Part shown: in pieces, positions 7,280-15,490 of the stretch | How the letters are laid out: every line of letters starts with the position of its first letter | Numbering within the stretch: position 1 is the stretch's first letter | DNA from: JBLHKS01 sp047620505 | GTDB taxonomy: Bacteria > Verrucomicrobiota > Verrucomicrobiia > Verrucomicrobiales > DEV007 | Direction of reading: 5' to 3' | Length of the DNA: 29,154 nucleotides | Assembly (NCBI GenBank): GCA_047620505.1 | Contig: JBLHKS010000076.1 | Coordinates: forward strand, 1 to 29,154 | Program-made: the position numbers and the translations under genes | The notes under the pieces: model-generated | Database searches by the model: none | What the model saw: only the letters and a program-made list of their open reading frames with translations | What the model was told of the DNA's origin: nothing

Positions 7280-8677
7280 ATGAAATCGTTTTCTGCCTTC
7301 TTCGCCATAGTTTTTGTCGCCTCAGCAGCTGCTGCTGCCGAAAACCGCAATGTCCTCCTGCTAATATCGGACAATCAATCCTGGTTCGATGTTGGCTGCT
7401 ATGGCAATAAGATCGTTCAAACACCTGAGCTCGATCGCTTCGCGGCAGAAGGCGTTCGCTTCGAGCAAGCCTTCGCGACGACGGCTTCATGCGGCCCGAG
7501 CCGCGCTGTGATCTACTCTGGCCTGTTAACCCACGCAAACGGTCAGTACGCGCATCCGCATCGCGAACACAACCAGGAAATCCGGCCCGAGGTCGTAACT
7601 GTCTTCGAAACGCTCAAGAATAGTGGCTACCGGACTGGACTCATTGGCAAAGATCACATTCGGCCGCTCGAAAAGTATCCGATCGATTTCAAGCCGCGAA
7701 TTTCCTCTAGAGACGTTGTAAAAATGGCGAAAGCAGCTGGATCATTTTTCGCCGAGGATGCAGGGAATCCATTTTTCCTCGTAGTATCCTTCAGTGACCC
7801 GCATCCGACTTCAATCGAAGGCGCGGGTTGGGGAATAAAAAATCCTATCGAAGGCTACACGCCGATCGACTACGACCCAGCGACAATTCAAGTGCCGCCG
7901 TTTCTACCTGACAACGCTGGCGTGCGCGAAGGGCTTGCTGGATACTACCAACAGATCTCTCGAATGGATTTTGGCGTCGGCTCGGTTTTAGGAGAGCTGA
8001 AAAATAGCGAGCGTCAGGACGATACTCTGGTGATCTTCATTGCCGATCATGGAACCTCCGAACCAGGTGCGATGGGCACACATTACGAGCCGGGCGTTCG
8101 CGTTCCTTTTATCGTGCGAAACCCCGAGGCCAAGAGCCAAGGAATCATCAATCAAGCCTTGGTCGCGTTCACTGACATCACGCCAAGCATCCTGGATTGG
8201 GCTGATGTCGAGTTTGATAGCTACCCGCTTCACGGACGAAGTTTTCTGCCGATTCTAGAGGTTCCCAATCCGGTTGGCTGGGATCGAGCGCTGCTCAGTC
8301 ACGTTGGGCATGATGTCTTCGCTCACTATCCGATGCGCACACTTCGTGGACCGCGATTCAAGCTCATTTGGAATATCCTATGGCGAGCCGAGTATCCGTT
8401 GCCGATCGACACGGTTCAGCGACGAACCTGGAGAGCGAACCGTGAAAGCGGAGCTGAAACGATAGGACTGCGCACGATCGATCAGTTTCTTCACCGACCG
8501 CAGTTAGAGCTTTACGATCTCGAAAACGATCCGTGGGAGTCAAAAAATCTGATTGATTCCGAGGACCCTGAAATCCGGAAAATTCGCGATTCAATGGTAG
8601 CCGAACTCGTGGGACGCTTAGAGACCCAGGAAGATCCGTGGATGCGAAAATATCATCCGCTGCGCCCCGGACAATAG
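7280..8677 (+). CDS. Secreted sulfatase, SGSH (heparan N-sulfatase)-like
   Basis: This is a 465-residue S1-type sulfatase with signal peptide (cleavage near ASAAAAA, residues 15-20). The formylglycine motif is C71-G-P-S-R in TTASCGPSR, and the metal ligands include D31/N32 (LISDNQS) and the ADHG segment near base 8042. Several stretches match my memory of human N-sulfoglucosamine sulfohydrolase: LIGKDHIRP, FSDPHP, RMDFGVGSVLGEL, DDTLVIFIADHG, DITPSILDW, YPMRTLRGPRFKLIWN, PLPID and WELYD-like LELYDLENDPWE. ATG 7280 places the signal peptide correctly; a TTG at 7259 would overlap the upstream gene. The Cys-type site needs conversion to formylglycine, and the SUMF1-like gene at 14459 lacks the cysteines for that. 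It is probably cotranscribed with the acetyltransferase upstream. Confidence 0.88.
   Translation: MKSFSAFFAIVFVASAAAAAENRNVLLLISDNQSWFDVGCYGNKIVQTPELDRFAAEGVRFEQAFATTASCGPSRAVIYSGLLTHANGQYAHPHREHNQEIRPEVVTVFETLKNSGYRTGLIGKDHIRPLEKYPIDFKPRISSRDVVKMAKAAGSFFAEDAGNPFFLVVSFSDPHPTSIEGAGWGIKNPIEGYTPIDYDPATIQVPPFLPDNAGVREGLAGYYQQISRMDFGVGSVLGELKNSERQDDTLVIFIADHGTSEPGAMGTHYEPGVRVPFIVRNPEAKSQGIINQALVAFTDITPSILDWADVEFDSYPLHGRSFLPILEVPNPVGWDRALLSHVGHDVFAHYPMRTLRGPRFKLIWNILWRAEYPLPIDTVQRRTWRANRESGAETIGLRTIDQFLHRPQLELYDLENDPWESKNLIDSEDPEIRKIRDSMVAELVGRLETQEDPWMRKYHPLRPGQ
7324..7333. repeat. Iterated palindrome, copy 8
   Basis: In the signal peptide of the SGSH-like sulfatase, read S-A-A-A; full 12-mer. 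Confidence 0.9.
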
Positions 8678-8678
8678 G

Positions 8679-9401
8679 CTAATCGCTCTCCAGAATCTGC
8701 GTATCCTGATACAGATCGCGATTGCTGGCTTGGAATTCGGCCTTCAATCGAACCTTAAAATCATAGAGGTCGACCAATTTCCATCCCGTGAATTTCCACT
8801 CGCCGGTGTTGCCGTCGTGCTCAATTCCAACCAACAGATGATGCGCATCGTCCAGAACTTTGCTCGTAGTCGTTCGGGGAGTGTAATAAAAAGTCCGCAG
8901 CGAGCTTTTAGCCGAGTCTGCGGCCATGAGTTTAGGATCAAGATAGGCGACGCGGCCCGACGGCTCGTGAACAATTCGTAAATCTGGATATCCAGATGAA
9001 AGCTGCTTGCCTCCAGCCGTTTTCGGCGTTTCGCAGGTGAAATCCGGCAGCGCATCCAAATGCCGTTCCAACGCATCTTCAAAATGGCGACTGACTTCGT
9101 TGATCCGCCCTTCTTCGTTAGTCGGACTTCCGGGCTGATTGAGTTCGGCAATTGTTTTTCGGATCGCCCCGGTTACCGCATCGACAATCTTCTCGTCCAG
9201 CAGCTGCTGGCGATCGATCGGTAGAACCTGCTTTCCTGTCACCGCTCGAATCACATCGCGAAATGGAACGTCCGCCGAAGTAGCCTCGTCCAGAACCATC
9301 CGGATCAGCTCAAGAAAAGCAGCGTCGGACTCAGTTTCTTCACCGCGCGCAAAAGAGCCGAAGATCAGGGTGACTAGAAAAATGCAGATTCCGCGTTTCA
9401 T
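8679..9401 (-). CDS. Secreted protein of unknown function with PD-(D/E)XK-like motif
   Basis: I do not recognise this 240-residue protein. It begins with a clear Sec signal peptide (MKRGICIFLVTLIFGSFARG). A helical middle region is followed by P139-D140 in SGYPDLRIV and, 15 residues after D140, D155-P156-K157 in VAYLDPKLM, with acidic helix residues before (EDALERHL). That spacing resembles the PD-(D/E)XK nuclease core (PD on strand 2, DxK on strand 3), though the match is only a motif. A later block, TFYYTPRTTTSKVLDDAHHLLVGIEHDG, reads like a restriction-endonuclease-fold tail. It lies 9 bases after the threonine dehydrogenase stop on the same strand and is likely its operon partner. Function remains open. 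Confidence 0.75.
   Translation of the reverse strand: MKRGICIFLVTLIFGSFARGEETESDAAFLELIRMVLDEATSADVPFRDVIRAVTGKQVLPIDRQQLLDEKIVDAVTGAIRKTIAELNQPGSPTNEEGRINEVSRHFEDALERHLDALPDFTCETPKTAGGKQLSSGYPDLRIVHEPSGRVAYLDPKLMAADSAKSSLRTFYYTPRTTTSKVLDDAHHLLVGIEHDGNTGEWKFTGWKLVDLYDFKVRLKAEFQASNRDLYQDTQILESD
9199..9208. repeat. Iterated palindrome, copy 9
   Basis: In the secreted PD-(D/E)XK-like gene (minus), read Q-Q-L-L; full 12-mer. Confidence 0.9.
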
Positions 9402-9410
9402 GGCCGAACC

Positions 9411-10442
9411 TTATGATAACTCCCAATCCAATACAACTTTCGCCGCCTCGCCGGCTTTCATTGCCTGGAATCCGGCCTCGAATTCAGTGTAGGGCAGCCG
9501 ATGAGTGATTACCGGGGAAATATCCAGGCCGCTCTGAAGCATCGCAGTCATTTTATACCAGGTCTCGTACATCTCGCGGCCGTAAACGCCTTTAACGATC
9601 AAGCTATCGAAGATCAACTGGTTCAAATCGATCGTAAAAGGTTTCGATGGAATCCCTAACAAAGCGACTCGACCTCCGTGACACATGTTGTCGAGCAAGT
9701 CGTGAAACCCAGCTTCCACGCCAGACATTTCCAGACCGATATCGAAGCCTTCGGCCATTCCCAGTTTCTTCTGAACATCGCCGAGTTTCTCCTTCATCGG
9801 ATCAACGACATGGGTCGCTCCCATCTTCAAAGCCAATTCGCGCCGCCAGGGATTCGGATCGGTCACGACCACAATCCGGGCACCCGCGTGCTTAGCAACT
9901 GCAGCCGACATGCAGCCAATCGGCCCAGCTCCCGTAATCAGAACATCTTCGCCGAGAACATCGAAACTCAGCGCTGCGTGCACCGCATTTCCAAACGGAT
10001 CGAACAACGCCATGATCTCTCGTGGGAGCGACGGATCGTGGAACCAGATATTCGTTTGCGGCAACGAAATATACTCGGCAAACGCCCCAGGCCGATGCAC
10101 GCCAACTCCAAAAGTTTCCGCGCAAAGATGTCTTCGCCCCGCCATGCAATTCCGACAGTGACCGCAGACAACGTGCCCTTCCCCGCTGACAACATCGCCT
10201 GGATTGAAGTCCCGGACATTCGATCCAACTTCGACAACTGAGCCGACAAATTCGTGGCCGACTACGAGCGGAACGGGGATCGTCTTCGCCGCCCAATCGT
10301 CCCACAAATAAATATGGAGGTCCGTCCCGCAGATCCCGGTTTTTTCCACTTTGATGAGAACGTCGTTGATCCCGATTTCCGGCTCGGGTACGTCTTCCAG
10401 CCAGAGGCCGGGTTCGGATTTGCTTTTGACGAGGGCTTTCAT
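9411..10442 (-). CDS. tdh: L-threonine 3-dehydrogenase (zinc-dependent medium-chain dehydrogenase)
   Basis: The 343-residue protein matches E. coli Tdh in length and ligand positions. The catalytic zinc site is C38 (GICGTDLH) with H63-E64 (GHEF); the structural zinc cysteines are C93, C96, C99 and C107; and the NAD Rossmann motif is GAGPIG. Tdh-type features include LFDPFGNAVHAAL and VYGREMYETWYKM. It oxidises L-threonine to 2-amino-3-ketobutyrate with NAD+, in the cytoplasm. ATG 10442 (MKALVK) is the start by homology; the frame could extend upstream but without family support. No 2-amino-3-ketobutyrate CoA ligase (kbl) is adjacent. It is divergent from the metallopeptidase gene and precedes the secreted protein at 8679-9401. 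Confidence 0.93.
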   Translation of the reverse strand: MKALVKSKSEPGLWLEDVPEPEIGINDVLIKVEKTGICGTDLHIYLWDDWAAKTIPVPLVVGHEFVGSVVEVGSNVRDFNPGDVVSGEGHVVCGHCRNCMAGRRHLCAETFGVGVHRPGAFAEYISLPQTNIWFHDPSLPREIMALFDPFGNAVHAALSFDVLGEDVLITGAGPIGCMSAAVAKHAGARIVVVTDPNPWRRELALKMGATHVVDPMKEKLGDVQKKLGMAEGFDIGLEMSGVEAGFHDLLDNMCHGGRVALLGIPSKPFTIDLNQLIFDSLIVKGVYGREMYETWYKMTAMLQSGLDISPVITHRLPYTEFEAGFQAMKAGEAAKVVLDWELS

Positions 10443-10536
10443 GAACGCTGAACGAATCCGGCTGCAAAATCGCGATTGCAAGCCGCTCGCGTGTCATCCG
10501 CATTGACGGCGGGCCCTGGCAGTTCAAGCGTCTCGC
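10443..10536. promoter_or_regulatory. Divergent intergenic region between tdh and the metallopeptidase gene
   Basis: This 94-base gap separates two divergent genes and must hold both promoters. I see no convincing -35/-10 pair or operator. Confidence 0.35.
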
Positions 10537-11238
10537 ATGCAAAAACTCTTTAGTCTGCTACTTCTCTTTGTGATTCCGGCCGCAGCAGCTGCTGCCGACG
10601 AATTCTTTGATCCAGTCGTTAAAAACATCGAAGGATGGACGATTCACATCGATCCTTCGATGCTCAAAGGCGAGCACAAAGAGGCAGGCGAGAAGGCTCT
10701 CAAAATGCTCGGGAACCACCTGTTTTTCCTCACGATTCTGGTTCCGGAGGAGCGACTCGCCGAGCTTCGAACCTGTGAAATCTGGATTGAGCGGGATCAC
10801 GCCGAGCTGAAGGCAATGCAGTACCACCCGGGAGTTGATTGGCTGAAAGGTCGCGGGTACGACCCGCGGCTAAACAAAAAAGTTCACATTCCGGTCGCCC
10901 GTCATCTCCTGGAGCGCGGCCAGCTGATCAAACATCCGATGGTCGTACTCCATGAGCTCGCTCACGCCTACCACGACCAGATTCTTGGGTTTGACGAGGC
11001 CCGAATCATCGCCGCCTTCGAAAAAGCCAAAGCCTCTGGTAGCTACAAAAACATCCTCCTTTACACCGGCAAGCGAGTCCTCCATTACGGAATGACTAAC
11101 CACAAAGAATACTTCGCCGAGGCGACCGAAGCCTACTTTAACCGGAACGATTTTTACCCCTTCGTCCGCGCCGAGCTCAAGGAGCACGACCCGACGATGC
11201 ACGACGTTCTCGTCGAAATCTGGGGACCGCTGAAGTAG
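10537..11238 (+). CDS. Secreted HExxH zinc metallopeptidase-like protein
   Basis: This is a 233-residue protein with a Sec signal peptide (MQKLFSLLLLFVIPAAAAAA). The zinc motif is H139-E-L-A-H143 in VVLHELAHAYHDQ, and the downstream glutamate helix is NHKEYFAEATEAYF (E191 and E195). This arrangement fits gluzincin metallopeptidases similar to the catalytic domain of anthrax lethal factor, a group with many secreted bacterial homologues. It should act in the periplasm or outside the cell; the substrate is unknown. The next gene starts 11 bases downstream on the same strand, so the two probably form an operon. A palindrome AGCAGCTGCT is embedded in the signal peptide's alanine run. Confidence 0.8.
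   Translation: MQKLFSLLLLFVIPAAAAAADEFFDPVVKNIEGWTIHIDPSMLKGEHKEAGEKALKMLGNHLFFLTILVPEERLAELRTCEIWIERDHAELKAMQYHPGVDWLKGRGYDPRLNKKVHIPVARHLLERGQLIKHPMVVLHELAHAYHDQILGFDEARIIAAFEKAKASGSYKNILLYTGKRVLHYGMTNHKEYFAEATEAYFNRNDFYPFVRAELKEHDPTMHDVLVEIWGPLK
10584..10593. repeat. Iterated palindrome, copy 10
   Basis: In the signal peptide of the metallopeptidase, read A-A-A-A; full 12-mer. Confidence 0.9.
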
Positions 11239-11249
11239 AAATTTCGCTC

Positions 11250-14200
11250 ATGAGTAAGCTCAAAATCTTCCTACTTGCGTTCCTCGCGCCGCTCATTGCA
11301 TCAAGCGAGACTTACGAAGGCTACGACCTTCCCGGCTATGGGCGGGACCTCGATTTTATCGGGAAACACAAAGCGTTACCGCAGCTGGCCAAGATCCTCG
11401 CCCAACATTACGGCTTCCGATGCAGCGTGTTTGAGGAGGAAGACCCGAGCCGCTCGCTTGGGCCCGCGCATCTCGTCGTTGTCGGGCCTGCCGCCGAAAC
11501 TGAGCCGCAATCTGGAAGACCGATTCTCAAACTCGACGCATCGACGGATTTTTCGAATGAAGACCAACGCCGCAGGTTGGTCGTGCAAATTCATGAGGTG
11601 CTAGGGCTCGATCCCCCTAGCGATTTCGCTAACGTCGCTCTTGTCGAAACCTTCGATCCGAATCCAGAAGATCCCTACGCAGAGAACCCGCCCGATTACC
11701 CTTATTTGGATGTGACCAGCGGCCGGGAGGGCTACGAGTTTGCTGGAGAGCCCGTTAACCGATTCCGCCTCTACGAGTTTTACCGTAGACAAGCTCTTTA
11801 TCATCTGGACGGAAACGAAGGACCTGCGATTCTGCCGGAATTTCCCGCACTGGATGGCGGTGCCTTCGGACATTGGGGCCGATTTCATAAAAACGCGTTT
11901 CGCGATCAGCGCTGGAACTGGATGAACAACGGGCAGGTCGTTGCCGCGATCTTTCGCGCGGATGGAGCCAAGCCGAAGCCGCGTTCTATTATGTTTCAAC
12001 TCGGCGAGTCGGCTTGCGCCTACGACACGGAAACGCTCCGATTTTCGCACTTCTGGACCGACGGCTTCGTTCGTTTCATCTCCAATCGTTGGGGCATCGG
12101 TGGCGGTGCTGAGCTGGAAGGGAAAGTGCATTTCGCGACGGACGATTCCGATGGGTGGCGCGGTGAACGCCGGTTTCTTGGCTACTATCAGCACGGCGAG
12201 CGTGGCGTCTTGAAAATCAAAGTCGAAGACGCAGAAATGCTCGAACTTCCAGGTGCCTTTCCAAGCGAAGCCGGGCCGATTTTCACGCGGACCATCGAGT
12301 TTCTTGGAGCCTCGCTCGAACAGCAGCTGCTGCTCGGAGATTTCAAGGCCACGTCATCTATTATGCAGGGCAGCGGAGATTTTAGAGTCGCCTTGATCGA
12401 CGGCAAAAATCGGATCTCAACAGTTTGCGCGATAGACAAATCGAAAATGAAAGGCGTCGCAGAAATCCAAATTCGACCGAATGAGCCTGCCTCCGCGTTC
12501 TTCTACAAAACGTTGAAGGGAGCGACCGCCACGATCTTTTTCTGGCGCGGCGAATCATCGAAATCCAGTGATGCAATCGCCGCGATGCAGAAGCACTCGG
12601 AGACGCAGCCATCCACGCTGATCAACGGCGGGCCGGCGCGTTGGGACTGGAAATTTGAAGCAGCAGGCCAGCCAGGAAAACCACGACACGGCCTCGCGGT
12701 CGATCGAATTCCAGTTCCACTTCAAAACCCAAATGGCTCGCTGATGTTGCTCGGCGGACATGATTTTCTCTCGAATGGCGACGCGGCGGTCTGCACGATG
12801 ATGGGCGATGTCTGGATCGTTTCGGGTCTCGACGAACAGCTGAAGGAGGTCAGCTGGAAGCGGTTCGCAACCGGCTTGAATCAGGCGCTAGGCGTCGAGG
12901 TCATCGACGACAAAATTCATGCGATCGGTCGTGACCGGATTACTCGGCTCCACGACCTGAACGCGGATGGCGAAGCCGATTTCTACGAAAACCTGGCCGA
13001 CTCAATCCCGGCTTCCGTTGGCGGTCATGACTTCACCGTCGGTTTGCAGGCAGATGATGCGGGCAACTTTTATACCGTTGCCGCGGGTGAGGTCATCCGA
13101 GTAAATCAGGACGGCTCATCCGAAGTTATCGCTTCTGGATTGCGCAACGCCAACGGGGTTGGCGCGAGTTCAAACGGCATCGTGACCACTAGCACTAACG
13201 AAGGCGATTGGACCCCGGCTACGGCTGTTTTTGAAGTTCGAGAGGGCGATTTTTACGGGCGTAGTGCTAAGCCCGGTCAGGAAATCTCCCCTCCCCTCTG
13301 CTACATTCCGCGTGGCGTCGACAACTCAGCTGGCGGCCAGGTTTTCATCGAGCACGACGCTTGGAAGCCGCTCCAGGGCGCTCTCGTTCACACCTCATTC
13401 GGCAATGGAACGATGTCTCTGATTCTTCGTGATGAGACTGCTGATCGAACCCAAGGAGCTGTGATTCCAATTCGCGCCGACTTCAATTCAGGCGCTCACC
13501 GCGCACGTTTCAGCCCGAAAGACGGCCAGCTCTACCTCACGGGCTCAGACGGTTGGGGAAATTATGCGATGGACGACGGCTCATTCGATCGAGTTCGTTA
13601 CGTCGGAGGTAAGCTGAATCTTCCGGCCGCCTGGAAGGCTCACGCCAACGGAATTCTCGTCCGCATGACCGATCCGATCGACCCCAGCAGCTGCTCGCCG
13701 GAATCGACGTTCGTTCAGCAATGGAATTACGAGTATTCGCCCGGCTACGGCTCGCGCGAGTACTCGCTCAAATCGCCGTTCACGCCGGGACACGACCGAG
13801 TCAAAGTCGCCAGCGTCCAGGTTTTCGACGACCACACGCTGTTTTTCGAGATGCCCGCTATCGAACCCGTGATGCAGATGCACTTGGTTTCGCGCCTCAA
13901 AGACGCAAGCGGCGAGCCGTTCGTTCTGGAAATGTTTCCAACGCTCCTCAGCCTCGCTGAGTCGAGAAAATTCAACGGAATGCGGCCTGTCGCCGTCGAC
14001 AAAAACACAAAACTCGCTCTCCGCGTTCGACACGCCAAGGGAAAGCACGGTCCAAAGATTCCGACGGGTGGAGCCGAGGGGCGGATCGTCCAAATCGACA
14101 TGATCGCCGGACTTCGCTTCAGCGTGAACGAGGTCCGCGCGAAGCCGAAGGAACGCTTGACTTTCGTGCTCACTAACAAAGATCCAATGCCGCACAATTT

Positions 14201-14456
14201 CGTGCTGATCAAGCCGGGAAGCCTCGACAAAGTCGGGGCCGCATCGAATGAGCTGCTGACCGATCCCGATGCGTTTTCAAAGCACTACGTTCCGGAAATG
14301 GACGAAGTAATCTGGCATTCCCATCTCATGGAACACAGCGCGTGGACGCGAGTGAAATTCAATTTTGATGCGCCGGAAAAAGCAGGAGCCTACCCATTCA
14401 TCTGCACCTTTCCCGGTCATTGGATGATCATGAAAGGCGAGTTGATCGTTGAATGA
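11250..14456 (+). CDS. Large secreted beta-propeller protein with C-terminal azurin/plastocyanin-type blue copper domain
   Basis: The 1068-residue protein has a signal peptide (about residues 1-19). Its N-terminal region contains GHWGRFHKNAFRDQRWNWMNNG and resembles DUF6797-type proteins of this phylum (uncertain). Residues about 480-830 look like a PQQ/NHL-type propeller (HGLAVDRIPVP, LQADDAGNFYTVAAGEVIRV, RFSPKDGQLYLTGSDGWG). The last 120 residues are a type 1 copper domain: H982 (PMPHNF), then CTFPGHWMIMKG giving C1052, H1057 and M1061, nearly identical to the azurin CTFPGHSALMKG loop. The domain likely carries electrons in the periplasm for a dehydrogenase-like propeller. It is the only azurin domain in the window. 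It follows the metallopeptidase by 11 bases and ends 2 bases before the convergent SUMF1 gene. Confidence 0.85.
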   Translation: MSKLKIFLLAFLAPLIASSETYEGYDLPGYGRDLDFIGKHKALPQLAKILAQHYGFRCSVFEEEDPSRSLGPAHLVVVGPAAETEPQSGRPILKLDASTDFSNEDQRRRLVVQIHEVLGLDPPSDFANVALVETFDPNPEDPYAENPPDYPYLDVTSGREGYEFAGEPVNRFRLYEFYRRQALYHLDGNEGPAILPEFPALDGGAFGHWGRFHKNAFRDQRWNWMNNGQVVAAIFRADGAKPKPRSIMFQLGESACAYDTETLRFSHFWTDGFVRFISNRWGIGGGAELEGKVHFATDDSDGWRGERRFLGYYQHGERGVLKIKVEDAEMLELPGAFPSEAGPIFTRTIEFLGASLEQQLLLGDFKATSSIMQGSGDFRVALIDGKNRISTVCAIDKSKMKGVAEIQIRPNEPASAFFYKTLKGATATIFFWRGESSKSSDAIAAMQKHSETQPSTLINGGPARWDWKFEAAGQPGKPRHGLAVDRIPVPLQNPNGSLMLLGGHDFLSNGDAAVCTMMGDVWIVSGLDEQLKEVSWKRFATGLNQALGVEVIDDKIHAIGRDRITRLHDLNADGEADFYENLADSIPASVGGHDFTVGLQADDAGNFYTVAAGEVIRVNQDGSSEVIASGLRNANGVGASSNGIVTTSTNEGDWTPATAVFEVREGDFYGRSAKPGQEISPPLCYIPRGVDNSAGGQVFIEHDAWKPLQGALVHTSFGNGTMSLILRDETADRTQGAVIPIRADFNSGAHRARFSPKDGQLYLTGSDGWGNYAMDDGSFDRVRYVGGKLNLPAAWKAHANGILVRMTDPIDPSSCSPESTFVQQWNYEYSPGYGSREYSLKSPFTPGHDRVKVASVQVFDDHTLFFEMPAIEPVMQMHLVSRLKDASGEPFVLEMFPTLLSLAESRKFNGMRPVAVDKNTKLALRVRHAKGKHGPKIPTGGAEGRIVQIDMIAGLRFSVNEVRAKPKERLTFVLTNKDPMPHNFVLIKPGSLDKVGAASNELLTDPDAFSKHYVPEMDEVIWHSHLMEHSAWTRVKFNFDAPEKAGAYPFICTFPGHWMIMKGELIVE
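12322..12331. repeat. Iterated palindrome, copy 11
   Basis: In the azurin-tailed gene, read Q-Q-L-L; full 12-mer. Confidence 0.9.
13686..13695. repeat. Iterated palindrome, copy 12
   Basis: In the azurin-tailed gene, read S-S-C-S. Confidence 0.9.
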
Positions 14457-14458
14457 GG

Positions 14459-15490
14459 CTAACGGGGGGAATCGTCTTCAACGACGACGCGAAACCCGGT
14501 GTAGCAGAACGAATCCGATGCCTCACCGAATCCTCTCCAGGCTGTGCGCGCGGTGATCGGGCTATTCGTCCAGCCGCCGCCGCGCATCGCCCGCCACTCG
14601 CCGTATTGATCGTTCAAGGTCGACTCCGGTCCCGTTGGATCGACCGTCTCGGCAGGCTCCGTTGTGCTGCCGTCCTTGACTGCTTTGGCACGCAGCTCAC
14701 CGTAGTATTCGATCATGTAGCGATCCGAGCACCATTCCCAAACGTTGCCGTGCGTGTCGAAAAGTCCCCATGCATTTGGCTTCAAGCTTCCAGTCGGCGC
14801 GGTGTAAACGAACCCGTCGCCGTCGCCCTCTTTGAGTCCTGCGATGCGCTGGCGAAGTGTCATGTTTGGATGCGCCTTTTCTAACGCAGCGTCTGCGACG
14901 TTTCCGTATTCGTAAACGCCATCAGGCGAGTCTCCGCTCAGGTACATCGACGTAGATCCAGCCCGCGCGGCAAATTCCCATTCGGCCTCGGTTGGAAGCC
15001 GGTATACTCGGTTTTCCTTTTTGCTCAGCCACTCACAAAAGGTCACTGCATCTTTCCAACTAACGCAAACCACAGGGTGATCATCTGTTTGCGCGAAACC
15101 TGGATTCCGCCAGTTGCATCCGGGTTTCGTCTGGAATTTTTCAGGTCCATCGGTCTCCTCCGGAAACAACGCGAGTGCGCCTTTCTCATTAGTTTCGGCC
15201 GACGTTTCGTAGTCGGTCGCTTCAACAAATGCGCGAAATTGGGCCACAGTGATTTCCCGAGACCCGATCCAGAACGATTTGCTGATTCGAACTGGATGCG
15301 AAGGCGAAATCCCGTGGTTTCGATTCCGCGCAAGGGTCGAGAAAGGATGCTTTTCAACGATCAAGTTCTGATCCGCCGCTCCACGCAGGTACTCGCCCGC
15401 CTCAACTCGAATCAGCTCGATCCCAACGGAGTTTTCCTCGCCAGCAGCTGCTGAGGCCAGAACAAAACAAAGAAGCAGACGAAACATCAC
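14459..15490 (-). CDS. Secreted SUMF1/FGE-fold protein lacking the catalytic cysteine pair
   Basis: The 343-residue protein has a signal peptide (MMFRLLLCFVLASAAAGEE) and a full formylglycine-generating-enzyme-fold domain: FWIGSREITVAQFRAFV, PVVCVSWKDAVTFCEWLS, YRLPTEAEWEFAARAG, GLFDTHGNVWEWCSDRY, MRGGGW and GFRVV. In true aerobic FGE the segment after RGGSW carries the copper-binding CxxxxC pair. Here it reads GGGWTNSPITARTAWR with no cysteine, so sulfatase activation is unlikely. Other SUMF1-fold proteins act as oxygenases or binding modules. It is the last gene of an operon with DUF1552 and DUF1592, overlapping DUF1552 by 4 bases, so it may act with that cytochrome system. Confidence 0.87.
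   Translation of the reverse strand: MMFRLLLCFVLASAAAGEENSVGIELIRVEAGEYLRGAADQNLIVEKHPFSTLARNRNHGISPSHPVRISKSFWIGSREITVAQFRAFVEATDYETSAETNEKGALALFPEETDGPEKFQTKPGCNWRNPGFAQTDDHPVVCVSWKDAVTFCEWLSKKENRVYRLPTEAEWEFAARAGSTSMYLSGDSPDGVYEYGNVADAALEKAHPNMTLRQRIAGLKEGDGDGFVYTAPTGSLKPNAWGLFDTHGNVWEWCSDRYMIEYYGELRAKAVKDGSTTEPAETVDPTGPESTLNDQYGEWRAMRGGGWTNSPITARTAWRGFGEASDSFCYTGFRVVVEDDSPR
15443..15452. repeat. Iterated palindrome, copy 13
   Basis: In the signal peptide of the SUMF1-like gene (minus), read S-A-A-A; full 12-mer. Confidence 0.9.
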
